Positions 32,627 to 43,953 of a stretch of DNA of 64,000 nt are shown here, piece after piece. Position numbers and translations under genes: made by a program. This DNA comes from Isoetes taiwanensis (Eukaryota > Streptophyta > Lycopodiopsida > Isoetales > Isoetaceae), in contig JAJEKV010000005.1 of NCBI GenBank assembly GCA_021234155.1, forward strand, positions 10,284,572 through 10,348,571, in the 5' to 3' direction. Below the pieces are notes generated by a model that was not told the origin of the DNA, ran no database searches, and saw only the letters and a list, made by a program, of their open reading frames with translations. Each line of letters starts with the position of its first letter. Position 1 is the stretch's first letter.

Positions 32627-33470
32627 TGTTTGGGCTTCAAAAACTATTACAGATATGTTGTAATTGAAACTCGTCTACATGCCCCTTCTTTTAAAGATAA
32701 AGAGAACATTGACCACATGTTTTTATGGCCTCTCAATATCTCAAACAATCTTTGGTGTCCTATTATCCTCCAATGGTTGACCAAAACTTTTACGAGAATG
32801 TTTCAAGGTTACGTGTCTGATTATCCGCTTTGTTTCCATGGCAACAATTGGTCTCTATGTCATTATGCTCCTTGGACGATTTTGATCAAAGTCATAATAC
32901 TTCAAACGTTATGAGCAAATAGGAACATTGGTGTTGTATCTTGTCTCTATCTCATTTCATATGCCTAAGTGGCCTACATATAGCGACGCCATAATAAAGT
33001 TCTTTGGAGTCGAGATCAAGTTGAAGGAAAAACATCTCTACTTTTTCCAAGGTATTTTTGTCAAAGGTCAAGGTATTTTTGGGAGGAGATTTTCGCCAAG
33101 TTCCACCCGAGGTTCCACGATGAAATCGACCCCAAATTGTGCATGCGTCCTTGAAGTACTCTTACATATGGGATGATGTCGAGAAACATACGCTCAACAT
33201 AAATATGCGGGTAATGAACATGTGGGAAGAGATGCAGAAGAGCAAAAGGCATTTGCTGACTATCTCCTACGAGTGGGAGATGGACTTGAAACTACGTTTC
33301 CCAACATTGTCGGATGTGATATATCTTCCGAAAGATATTTGTCTCGAGTCACACCCAATTCAAGCCTAAGAAACTTCTTGTGTACCTGCTCAATATCATC
33401 CCATGAACATTGTGGCAGCCCCGGTCCCTAGATTTCAACTCCATATAGAATTATGCTTTGGACTAGAGAT

Positions 33471-33782
33471 TCATACATTTTTTTTCTTTAGTGGCCATGC
33501 CCATATGTGAGATTTCCTGCACATGCTTTGCATAGAATATAATGCCTTCTGCCCACTTTCAATTCTTTGCAATATGCATTGGCGCCATTTATGAATTATG
33601 ATTTCTGGCCGGCCAAAGAACTTAGATACATATTCATATGGGTAAATACATAAACTTTTTTCATCGCAAAAAATACAATAAGTAATTGTAGCCATTAGAT
33701 CATTAGATACATCTAGAATATGCTCAAGCTTTCCAAGACATACCCTCTCTCTAATGAATTGCCCCGTAATAGAGGGGGGCAA
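33471..33782 (-). CDS. Conserved 103-codon ORF of the array unit
   Basis: This minus-strand ORF (MPPSITGQFIRERVCLG start) is open in units 3, 4 and 5. It is stopped early in unit 2 (31,252-31,458, TGC to TGA) and frameshifted in unit 1 near 29,015. It has a CIFC pair and a basic C-terminus, with no recognised family. Retention in three of five copies may simply reflect recent duplication. Confidence 0.3.
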   Translation of the reverse strand: MPPSITGQFIRERVCLGKLEHILDVSNDLMATITYCIFCDEKSLCIYPYEYVSKFFGRPEIIIHKWRQCILQRIESGQKALYSMQSMCRKSHIWAWPLKKKNV

Positions 33783-34104
33783 TCCAAAAATTGCATACGA
33801 GATGTAAATTAACTATGGCATAAAAATGTAGCAACAACCTTATCTTCCCATAATCCCATTTATGTTACTCAATAAAATGCCTTTAACCCATAAGTATACT
33901 TTGTCTCGTGTTCTTAGAAACCCCCTCTTGGTCTAGTCTAGGTTGTATAACCCTACAATAATGAGGCTCACTTGCATCATATCAATATCTCGGACAAGCT
34001 TCAAAACTTAGTTTGGATTGACAAGGAACATCTCTCACGAGCTTGTGAACTGCAAAAACCTAGAATATAACTTCATATTACTTTAAAATGTTATCTAATA
34101 ACTA

Positions 34105-34252
34105 GGATAAGATAAGATAAGAAATTTTTACGTCCACGGGAACCCAACGGGTTATGGGACAACACATGCAAGGGCAACAACCCATCTAAAACCTGGGGAC
34201 TAGGCCCCATCACCAAACACAATAACCAAATATTAGAAGGCTACCAAGAATA
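34105..34252. mobile_element. Insertion unique to unit 3
   Basis: About 145 bp replace the 10-11 bases found in the other units. The block begins with GATAA repeats and contains TTACGTCCACGGGAACCC-AACGGGTTATGGG. A related phrase (TTAACGTCCACGGAGACCAAC) occurs at about 39,815 inside the Helitron. This suggests a dispersed short element; no inverted ends were found. Confidence 0.4.
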
Positions 34253-34918
34253 CATGATGGATCTAGCAACTGCACTAGTCTTTTAATACTAATTCAGAAT
34301 ACTAATCCTCTAAGTGCTCCTATACCTTATGAATTAGAAATTATAGACATCTGTCACTTTTTCAACTTGACATGTGCCAAAGTTGAAAAGTCAAAACTTT
34401 GCAAAATTTATATCTCGATCACAATCAGCTTGAAGGAAATCTACCTATTGAGCTAAGTAACTTGAAAGTAATCTTTCTATAGAGATGCACAACAATAATT
34501 GCAAGGAAATGTTCTGGAGATTTAGGCATGTAAAACAACCGCTCTCATCCCAGAGCATGGAAGAGATCTCATACATTTCATACAATTGCCACCTTGAAAT
34601 TGAACCTTCTTCATAACCACAAGCATAAAATTCTTGTTGCTTCCTAAATATTACATGAGAATTTTATATACACATGGTTGCTATTGTATTTTCAATTTTA
34701 TTAAGATATTTCCAAATGACATTATACAGAACAAAGTCCTTAGATTTATACGAGCAAAGTGTATTCCTAAGTATAAGGGAACAAAGTAATGAAACCAATC
34801 GAGATGGTAACCATATTGTAATATGATATAGATTGATACATCATAAAATTATAACTTTGGTGGAAGAGGCAAGTCATCTAAATAGTGGTGAAGGAGGTAT
34901 ATAAAATGGGCCATGGAC

Positions 34919-35089
34919 TCATGGTAAAGGAGGAGATGGTATTGCGTTGGAAGAGCCAGCACATGGACATTTAACTTGTGGAAGTTCTCCAGGGGATTCG
35001 CAAGGAGAACATATTTCCATCATAACTTGTTGAAAAAAGAACGAGCATAGCATTAACACAATCACAAGCAATCTCTTGCTATTTGCCAT
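34919..35089 (-). CDS. Putative small secreted peptide, unit 3
   Basis: This is an intact copy, nearly identical to unit 1. One third-position change is visible near the CPCAG motif. Confidence 0.5.
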   Translation of the reverse strand: MANSKRLLVIVLMLCSFFFQQVMMEICSPCESPGELPQVKCPCAGSSNAIPSPPLP

Positions 35090-35939
35090 TGTTTGGGCTT
35101 CAAAAACTATTACAGATATGTTGTAATTGAAACTCGTCTACATGCCCCTTCTTTTAAAGATAAAGAGAACATTGACCACATGTTTTTATGGCCTCTCAAT
35201 ATCTCAAACAATCTTTGGTGTCCTATTATCCTCCAATGGTTGACCAAAACTTTTACGAGAATGTTTCAAGGTTACGTGTCTGATTATCATCCGCTTTGTT
35301 TCCATGGCAACAATTGGTCTCTATGTCATTATGCTCCTTCGACGATTTTGATCAAAGTCATAATACTTCAAATGTTATGAGCAAATAGGAACATTGGTGT
35401 TGTATCTTGTCTCTATCTCATTTCATATGCCTAAGTGGCCTACATATAGCGACGCCATAATAAAGTTCTTTGGAGTCGAGATCAAGTTGAAGGAAAAACA
35501 TCTCTACCTTTTCCAAGGTATTTTTGTCAAAGGTCAAGGTATTTTTGGAAGGAGATTTTCGCCAAGTTCCACCCGTGGTTCCACGATGAAATCGACCCCA
35601 AATTGTGCATGCGTCCTTGAAGTACTCTTACATATGCGATGATGTCGAGAAACATACGCTCAACATAAATATGCGGGTAATGAACAATGTGGGAAGAGAT
35701 GCAGAAGAGAAAAAGGCATTTGCTGACTATCTCCTACGAGTGGGAGATGGACTTGAAACCACGTTTCCCAACATTGTTCGATGTGATATGTCTTCCGAAA
35801 GAGATTTGTCTCGAGTCACACCCAATTCAAGCCTAAGAAACTTCTTGTGTACCTGCTCAATATATCATCCCATGAACATTGTGGCAGCCCCGGTCCCTAG
35901 ATTTCAACTCCATATAGAATTATGCTTTGGATTAGAGAT

Positions 35940-36251
35940 TCATACATTTTTTTTCTTTAGTGGCCATGCCCATATGTGAGATTTCCTGCACATGCTTTGC
36001 ATAGAATATAATGCCTTCTGCCCACTTTCAATTCTTTGCAATATGCATTGGTGCCATTTATGAATTATGATTGTTGGCCGACCAAAGAACTTAGATACAT
36101 ATTCATATGGGTAAATACATAAACTTTTTTCATCGCAAAAAATACAATAAGTAATTGCAGCCATTAGATCATTAGATACATCTAGAATATTCTCAAGCTT
36201 TCCAAGACACACCCTCTCTCTAATGAATTGCCCCGTAATAGAGGGGGGCAA
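35940..36251 (-). CDS. Conserved 103-codon ORF, unit 4
   Basis: This is an open copy of the ORF at 33,471-33,782 with a few substitutions characteristic of the B-type unit. Confidence 0.3.
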   Translation of the reverse strand: MPPSITGQFIRERVCLGKLENILDVSNDLMAAITYCIFCDEKSLCIYPYEYVSKFFGRPTIIIHKWHQCILQRIESGQKALYSMQSMCRKSHIWAWPLKKKNV

Positions 36252-37251
36252 TCCAAAAATTGCATATACGATGCAAATTAACTATGGCATAAAAATGTAG
36301 CAACAACCTTATCTTCCAATAATCCCATTTATGTTACTCAATACAATGCCTTTAACCCATAAGTATACTTTGTCTCGTGTTCTTAGAAACCCCCTCTTGG
36401 TCTAGTCTAGGTTGTATAACCCTACAATAATGGGGCCCACTTGCATCATATCAATATCTCGGACAAGCTTCAAAACTTAGTTTGGATTGACAAGGAACAT
36501 CTCTCACGAGCTTGTGAACTGCAAAAACCTAGAATATAACTTCATATTACTTTAAATTTTATCTAATAACTAGGAGGGAAACTCATGATGGATCTAGCAA
36601 CTGCACTAGTCTTTTAATACTGATTCAGAATACTAATCCTCTAAGTGCTCCTATACCTTATGAATTAGAGATTATAGACATCTGTCACTTTTTCAACTTG
36701 ACATGTGCCAAAGTTGAAAAGTCAAAACTTTGCAAAATTTATATCTCGATCACAATCAGCTTGAAGGAAATCTACCTATTGAGCTAAGTAACTTGAAAGT
36801 AATCTTTCTATAGAGATGGACAACAATAATTGCAAGGGAATGTTCTGGAGATTTAGGCATGTAAAACAACCGCTCTCATCCCAGAGCATGGAAGAGATCT
36901 CATACATTTCATACAATTGCCACCTTGAAATTGAACCTTCTTCATAACCACAAGCATAAAATTCTTGTTGCTTCCTAAATATTACATGAGAATTTTATAT
37001 ATACACATGGTTGCTATTGTATTTTCAATTTTATTAAGATATTTCCAAATGACATTATACAGAACAAAGTCCTTAGATTTATACGAGCAAAGTGTATTCC
37101 TAAGTACAAGGGAACAAAGTAATGAAACCAATCGAGATGGTAACCATATTGTAATATGATATAGATTGATACATCATAAAATTATAACTTTGGTGGAAGA
37201 GGCAAGTCATCTAAATAGTGGTGAAGGAGGTATATAAAATGGGCCATGGAC

Positions 37252-37422
37252 TCATGGTAAAGGAGGAGATGGTATTGCGTTGTAAGAGCCAGCGCATGGA
37301 CATTTAACTTGTGGAAGTTCTCTAGGGGATTCGCAAGGAGAACATATTTCCATCATAACTTGTTGAAAAAAGAACGAGCATAGCATTAACACAATCACAA
37401 GCAATCTCTTGCTATTTGCCAT
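37252..37422 (-). CDS. Putative small secreted peptide, unit 4
   Basis: This is an intact copy. It has S-to-Y in the GSSNA segment and the G-to-R change also seen in unit 2, in line with the alternating unit types. Confidence 0.5.
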   Translation of the reverse strand: MANSKRLLVIVLMLCSFFFQQVMMEICSPCESPRELPQVKCPCAGSYNAIPSPPLP

Positions 37423-38272
37423 TGTTTGGGCTTCAAAAACTATTACAGATATGTTGTAATTGAAACTCGTCTACATGCCCCTTCTTTTAAAGATAAAGAG
37501 AACATTGACCACATGTTTTTATGGCCTCTCAATATCTCAAACAATCTTTGGTGTCCTATTATCCTCCAATGGTTGACCAAAACTTTTACGAGAATGTTTC
37601 AAAGTTACGTGTCTGATTATCATCCGCTTTGTTTCCATGGCAACAATTGGTCTCTATGTCATTATGCTCCTTTGACGATTTTGATCAAAGTCATAATACT
37701 TCAAACGTTATGAGCAAATAGGAACATTGGTGTTGTATCTTGTCTCTATCTCATTTCATATGCCTAAGTGGCCTACATATAGCGACGCCATAATAAAGTT
37801 CTTTGGAGTCGAGATCAAGTTGAAGGAAAAACATCTCTACTTTTTCCAAGGTATTTTTGTCAAAGGTCAAGGTATTTTTGGGAGGAGATTTTCGCCAAGT
37901 CCCACCCGAGGTTCCACGATGAAATCGACCCCAATTTGTGCATGCGTCCTTGAAGTACTCTTACATATGGGATGATGTCGAGAAACATACGCTCAACATA
38001 AATATGCGGGTAATGAACAATGTGGGAAGAGATGCAGAAGAGCAAAAGGCATTTGCTGACTATCTCCTACGAGTGGGAGATGGACTTGAAACTACGTTTC
38101 CCAACATTGTCGGATGTGATATGTCTTCCGAAAGATATTTGTCTCGAGTCACACCCAATTCAAGCCTAAGAGAAACTTCTTGTGTACCTGCTCAATATCA
38201 TCCCATGAACATTGTGGCAGCCCCGGTCCCTAGATTTCAACTCCATATAGAATTATGCTTTGGACTAGAGAT

Positions 38273-38590
38273 TCATACATTTTTTTTCTTTAGTGGCCAT
38301 GCCCATATGTGAGATTTCCTGCACATGCTTTGCATAGAATATAATGCCTTCTGCCCACTTTCAATTCTTTGCAATATGCATTGGCGCCATTTATGAATTA
38401 TGATTTCTGGCCGGCCAAAGAACTTAGATACATATTCATATGGGTAAATACATAAACTTTTTTCATCGCAAAAAATACAATAAGTAATTGTAGCCATTAG
38501 ATCATTAGATACATCTAGAATATGCTCAAGCTTTCCAAGACATACCCTCTCTCTAATGAATTGCCCCGTAATAGAGGGGGGCAATCCCAA
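38273..38590 (-). CDS. Conserved 103-codon ORF, unit 5
   Basis: This is an open copy with two extra codons at the start (MGLPPSI), caused by a small local change. It otherwise matches the unit 3 form. Confidence 0.3.
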   Translation of the reverse strand: MGLPPSITGQFIRERVCLGKLEHILDVSNDLMATITYCIFCDEKSLCIYPYEYVSKFFGRPEIIIHKWRQCILQRIESGQKALYSMQSMCRKSHIWAWPLKKKNV

Positions 38591-39480
38591 AATTGCATAC
38601 GTGATGGAAATTAACTATGGCATAAAAATGTAGCAACAACCTTATCTTCCCATAATCCCATTTATGTTACTCAATAAAATGCCTTTAACCCATAAGTATA
38701 CTTTGTCTCGTGTTCTTAGAAACCCCCTCTTGGTCTAGTCTAGGTTGTATAACCCTACAATAATGAGGCTCACTTGCATCATATCAATATCTCGGACAAG
38801 CTTCAAAACTTAGTTTGGATTGACAAGGAACATCTCTCACGAGCTTGTGAACTGCAAAAACCTAGAATATAACTTCATATTACTTTAAGATTTTATCTAA
38901 TAACTAGGAGGGAAACTCATGATGGATCTAGCAACTGCACTAGTCTTTTAATACTAATTCAGAATACTAATCCTCTAAGTGCTCCTATACCTTATGAATT
39001 AGAAATTATAGACATCTGTCACTTTTTCAACTTGACATGTGCCAAAGTTGAAAAGTCAAAACTTTGCAAAATTTATATCTCAATCACAATCAGCTTGAAG
39101 GAAATCTACCTATTGAGCTAAGTAACTTGAAAGTAATCTTTCTATAGAGATGGACAACAATAATTGCAAGGGAATGTTCTGGAGATTTAGGCATGTAAAA
39201 CAACCGCTCTCATCCCAGAGCATGGAGGAGATCTCATACATTTCATACAATTGCCACCTTGAAATTGAACCTTCTTCATAACCACAAGCATAAAATTCTT
39301 GTTGCTTCCTAAATATTACATGAGAATTTTATATATACACATGGTTGCTATTGTATTTTCAATTTTATTAAGATATTTTCAAATGACATTATACAGAACA
39401 AAGTCCTTATATTTATACGAGCAAAGTGTATTCCTAAGTACAAGGGAACAAAGTAATGAAACCAATCGAGATGGTAACCA

Positions 39481-41051
39481 TCTTTATATTATAAAGTTTT
39501 AATGTATGTCATGAATCAAACCCTAATTTGGATGGTCGAGATCATCTGTTTGCATCCAAAGGCCGAGATTTATCGCAGACTTCTTACCATCGTGATTGGC
39601 CATGCTTTGATCTCTTAACAGGAAAGAGAAAAGGAAAAGGGAGGAGAAAAGGGCAAAGAAGGGAAAGGGAAAAGGAAAGAGAAAAATGCATGGAAAAGAG
39701 GAAAGGAAAGGAAAGGAAAGGGAGAAAAGGAAGGAAAAAAGGACACCACGAAAAGGAGAAGAGGGAAAGGGTGAGGATAGGCGTAAAAGGGAAGGGAAAA
39801 AGGAAGGAAGGAAGTATATTTTAACGTCCACGGAGACCAACTGGCCTATGAGAAAGGGCAGAGAGAAGGGAAAGGAAAAGAAAGGTGGAGGAGAAGGGAC
39901 CGAAAAGGGGCACTAGGAAAAGGGAAGAGGAAAACGGTGGGGAAAAGAGAAAAAAGGAAGGGAAAAAGGACACGAAAAAAGGGGTGAAGAAAAAAGAGAG
40001 GGGAGAAGGGAGGGAAAAAGGGAAAGGAAAAAAAAAAGGGAGGGGCAAGCGGGGAAGGGAAAGAAAAAGGTCATAGAGACTGAAAGAGGGAAAGAAGGAA
40101 ACGAGAAGACAAAAAAAAAGGGGAAGTGGGAACGTGCGAGGAAAGGGAAAAAGGGAAGGTATGGAAAAAATGAAAGGGATAAAGGTGGAGGAAAGGGAAG
40201 GAAAAAATGCGGGAAAATAAAGCGAAGGAAAAAAAGGGCACTGCAAAAAGAAGAAGAAGAAAAAAAAAGGTGGGAAAAAGGATATTGGAAAAGAAAAAAA
40301 GAAAAGGAAAGAGGAAAAGGGAGGGGAAGAGGGAGAGGGGAAAATCGTAGGAAAAATGGTATGGAAAAAAGTGGAAAAGAGAAAGGGGTGGAAAAGGAGG
40401 AAAGGGAAGGGAAAAAGGCTATCGAAAAGGGAAAGGGAAAGGGGAAAGTGAAGTGAAGCAAATGGGAGGGGATGAGAGGAGAGGGGAGGGGAGAAAAGGA
40501 AAAAAATGTAAAAGGAAAAGGGGTAGGTAAATGGGGAGGAGAAGAAAAAAAGGAATGACGAAAAAATAAGGGTAAAATAGGAAAATAGGAAGGGGGAGGG
40601 GTGACAAAAGGGAAGAGCAAATAGAAAAAGGAAAAGGAAAAAAGGAAAAGCAGAGAATAGGAAAATAGAAAAGGAAGAGAAAAGGAAAAAAAAAGGGGGA
40701 GTGGAGAAAGGGTGAAAAAGGAAAAAGAAAAAAGGAAAGGGCAAACAGAAATGGGAGAAAAGGGAATGCGAAATTAGAAAAATAAAAACAGTGAAGGGGA
40801 AAACAAAAAAGGGAAAAAGGATATGGTAGAATTGGAATAGTGGAAAAAAAAGGTAAATGGAAAAGGAGAAAGTGAAAATAAAATAAAAGCATGAAATGCA
40901 AAAGGAAAAGGAAAAGGGGAAGGGGAAGTAGAAATGTGGTCAAATGCTCTTAATTGTGTGATTTTAAGAATGTGAATTCAATTAACAATTCGCACTGGTA
41001 TATCATTTACAGTTCCTAGCTATGCCCAGCAATGCTGGGCTCCATTTCTAG
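39481..41051. mobile_element. Non-autonomous Helitron with purine-rich core
   Basis: The insertion starts TC (TCTTTATATT) after an A at 39,480. It ends with a GCCCAGC/GCTGGGC hairpin (41,023-41,039), then TCCATTT, then CTAG (41,048-41,051) followed by T. Comparison with the other units gives the empty site exactly (AACCA/TATTG), proving insertion between A and T with no target duplication, as Helitrons do. The core from about 39,620 to 40,940 is purine-rich on the plus strand. It has no Rep/helicase ORF, and the long minus-strand Phe/Pro/Ser frames are low-complexity. Confidence 0.9.
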
Positions 41052-41156
41052 TATTGTAATATGATATAGATTGATACATCATAAAATTATAACTTTGGTG
41101 GAAGAGGCAAGTCATCTAAATAGTGGTGAAGGAGGTATATAAAATGGGCCATGGAC

Positions 41157-41327
41157 TCATGGTGAAGGAGGAGATGGTATTCTATTGGAAGAGTCAGCGC
41201 ATGGACATTGAACTTGTGGAAGTCCGCTAGGGGATTTGCAAGAAGAACATATTTTCATCATAAGTTGTTGAAAAAAGAACGAGCATAGCATTGGCACAAT
41301 CACAAGCGATCTCTTGCTATTTGCCAT
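41157..41327 (-). CDS. Putative small secreted peptide, unit 5
   Basis: This is the most divergent copy, about a dozen substitutions from unit 1 and mostly amino-acid changing (for example L7S, L12P, E25K). The frame is open, the signal peptide is present and the cysteines are kept. It lies in the part of unit 5 to the right of the Helitron. Confidence 0.5.
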   Translation of the reverse strand: MANSKRSLVIVPMLCSFFFQQLMMKICSSCKSPSGLPQVQCPCADSSNRIPSPPSP

Positions 41328-41985
41328 TGTTTGGCCTTCAAAAACTATTACAGATATGTTGTAATTGAAACTTTTAGAACCGTCTACATGCCCCTTCTTT
41401 TAAAGATAAAGAGAACATTGACCACATGTTTTTATGGCCTCTCAATATCTCAAACAATCTTTGGTGTCCTATTATCCTCTAATGGTTGACCAAAATTTTT
41501 ACGAGAATATTTCAAGGTTACGTGTCTGATTATCATCCGCTTTGTTTCCATGGCAACAATTGGTCTCTATGTCATTATGCTCCTTCGGCAAATAGGAACA
41601 TTGGTGTTGTATCTTGTCTCTATCTCATTTCATATGCCTAAGTGGCCTACATATAGCGACGCCATAATAAAGTTCTTTGGAGTCGAGATCAAGTTGAAGG
41701 AAAAACATCTCTACTTTTTCCAAGGTATTTTTGTCAAAGGTCAAGGTATTTTTGTGAGGAGATTTTCGCCAAGTTCCACCCGTGGTTCCACGATGAAATC
41801 GACCCCAAATTGTGCATGCTGCGTCCTTGAAGTACTCTTACATATGGGATGATGTCGAGAAACATACGCTCAACATAAATATGCGGGTAATGAACAATGT
41901 GGGAAGAGATGCAGAAGAGCAAAAGGCATTTGCTGACTATCTCCTATGAGTGGGAGATGGAATTGAAACCACATTTCCCAACATT

Positions 41986-43948
41986 CTTGGGAAGACTCTT
42001 CTTGCAAAAACAACAACAACATATGGGTGAAGTGGCTTTCTTATTGAGCGTTCAAAGTACAATAGCATAGTAGTAAAAACGATTGGCTAGAAAGATAGAA
42101 AGCCAAAATAAACCCCGGAAGTAGACAATTACCGAGGGTTTCAATAAGAAATGAGATAAGCCACAATGAATCTCAAAGTCAGAGATTTATCAACTGGAAT
42201 AAAAACCCCTCCCTTTCGGGTTTTCGAGGAAAACCATGGAGATAAATAACCGACTAAGAGTCACACAAGTGCATTATTCAACCATCATTGACAATAATCC
42301 CCATGCATCTGCAGTCTTCTTGAAAATTCATCCATAGTTATGAAGCCACGACTCCACCTCGAATGCGGCTTGAAGATGTCCATAATCATGAAGCCATGGC
42401 CGACCGAATTCAAATGCGACTTGAATAGATCTACAAGAACAAAGAACTTGTAACTGAAACATGTTAAGCAACCATTAATCATGTCAAAGTCCATAAACAA
42501 GCATACGAGAAAATATTTTCAGTTCAATGTGAAGCAAGAACTGAGCAAGCCACCCATGTAAAATGAGCATAAGCAAAGGGACGAGGAAGAACATCCGCCT
42601 AGCCCAGAATGACATCTGCGAACTAGTGCGGGGAAGAACATCCGTCCAAACAACTCAACTCAGAAAACGGAGCGGGGAAGAACATTTGCCTAGACAAAAG
42701 ATATCAAATGCAACTAAAGCAGGGTAGAACATCCGCCCATAAATTACAAATGAAGAAAACATAAACAAACGAAGTGAAGAAAAAAGACCACACATTCCAA
42801 GTATATTGCAAAAGGGCATGGGAGGGTGGGAAAGTAGGAAGACAAAACACAAAAAGATGGAACGCTCAAGAGGAAGGCCGATGATGAAAACCTAGAACTG
42901 ATGAGATATATAGCCTGTAAAAAAGATTTGATGGAAAAAATAGACGTTCCAAAAAAGGCCCGTCTTCTCCAAGAATGATGGTTCTATGTTGCCATAGAAC
43001 CATTGCATTCTTGGGAAGACTCTTCTTGCAAAAACAACAACAACGTATGGCCGAAAGAAGAGGAACACTCCACTCATAAACCCTAGGTGCAATGGTAGAT
43101 GGCAAGGAAATCTAGCGAGAAAGAAAAGATGAGATGCAAGACAAGACAATAGGAGAAAAAGAAGTCAACAAACATCAAGAAAGAAAAAAGGGAAAGAGAA
43201 TGAAAATTAAATCCTTTTGAGACAACAAGCTTCGTCAAATTGAATAGGAGGGAAAGAAGCTCAAAGCATTTTAGATGCAAAGAAGTTAAAGCAAGACCCA
43301 TGAAATTTGAGCTTTACATAGCCCCAAGCAACGTTGTAGCCAAAGGGAAAAATATATAGAAAAGATAGGGTTAATCAAGTGTATTGGATAGTGGCCAAGT
43401 TCATTTGAAATATGCGATTATGCTGAGAAGCATTAGATGATTTTTCTTTATGCTCTAAAAGTTCTCCTCCAAGAGTTTCTCTAGCAGTGTCCATGACTTG
43501 AAAGAGAAAGCTCAAACAGCAATGGTAAGAACCACACTATATAAAAAGGGGTCTAGCAAATAAGAGAGTCTAGGACGAATTGAAAATCACTTAACGAATA
43601 AAAAGACTAGTACGACCGATGATGCTGCTGAGAAGAAGGAAAGCGATGGGGTTTTTGGGATCTAGATGGCATGAATTTGGCATATCAAAGAAGGAAAACG
43701 GTTAGTTTCGAACAAGGAAGAGAACATATGGAAAAACCTTGGGCCTAAGATGCTTTGCCATGGCACACATGAAAATTTATAAAGGCACAAAAGTTTTCGA
43801 TGCAGTATGGTTCAACATCGTTTTCTAAAGCTCAAAGAGAAATCCACTGTAGTTTAGAGGTCAAATCCAACAAATAAAAAACAAGAGGCAAGGGAAAAAA
43901 CATGGAAAAAAGAATGGAATAAATAATGCACACTTAGGGAAAATAGAA
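41986..43948. repeat. A-rich dispersed repeat, no gene
   Basis: No coding region is supported. The array junction sequence ATTCTTGGGAAGACTCTTC recurs at 43,007 onward, so a piece of about 35 bp is duplicated 1 kb apart. Phrases near 43,250-43,290 resemble 52,790-52,830, linking this stretch to the repeats at 46.6 and 51.5 kb. An imperfect hairpin (42,968-43,015) has stems of about 20 bp with a two-base bulge. Confidence 0.45.
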
Positions 43949-43953
43949 TTTAA

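Larger units (their letters stand above)
28692..41985. repeat. Five-copy tandem array of about 2.33-kb units
   Basis: Units begin at about 28,692, 31,027, 33,350, 35,818 and 38,151. Landmark spacings are 2328, 2463, 2333 and, minus the Helitron, 2334 bp. Unit 3 carries an extra block of about 145 bp (34,105-34,252). Unit 5 is split by a Helitron and stops about 50 bp short of a full unit. Diagnostic differences alternate: units 1, 3 and 5 have TTTCTGGCCGGCC and ACATACCCTC, while 2 and 4 have ATTGTTGGCCGACC and ACACACCCTC. The array is therefore a higher-order repeat made by duplication of a dimer. Confidence 0.9.

Noticed and set aside
39821-40943. Very long Phe/Pro/Ser-rich open frames on the minus strand
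   Set aside because: They are translations of a purine/pyrimidine tract, with no complex sequence or domain.
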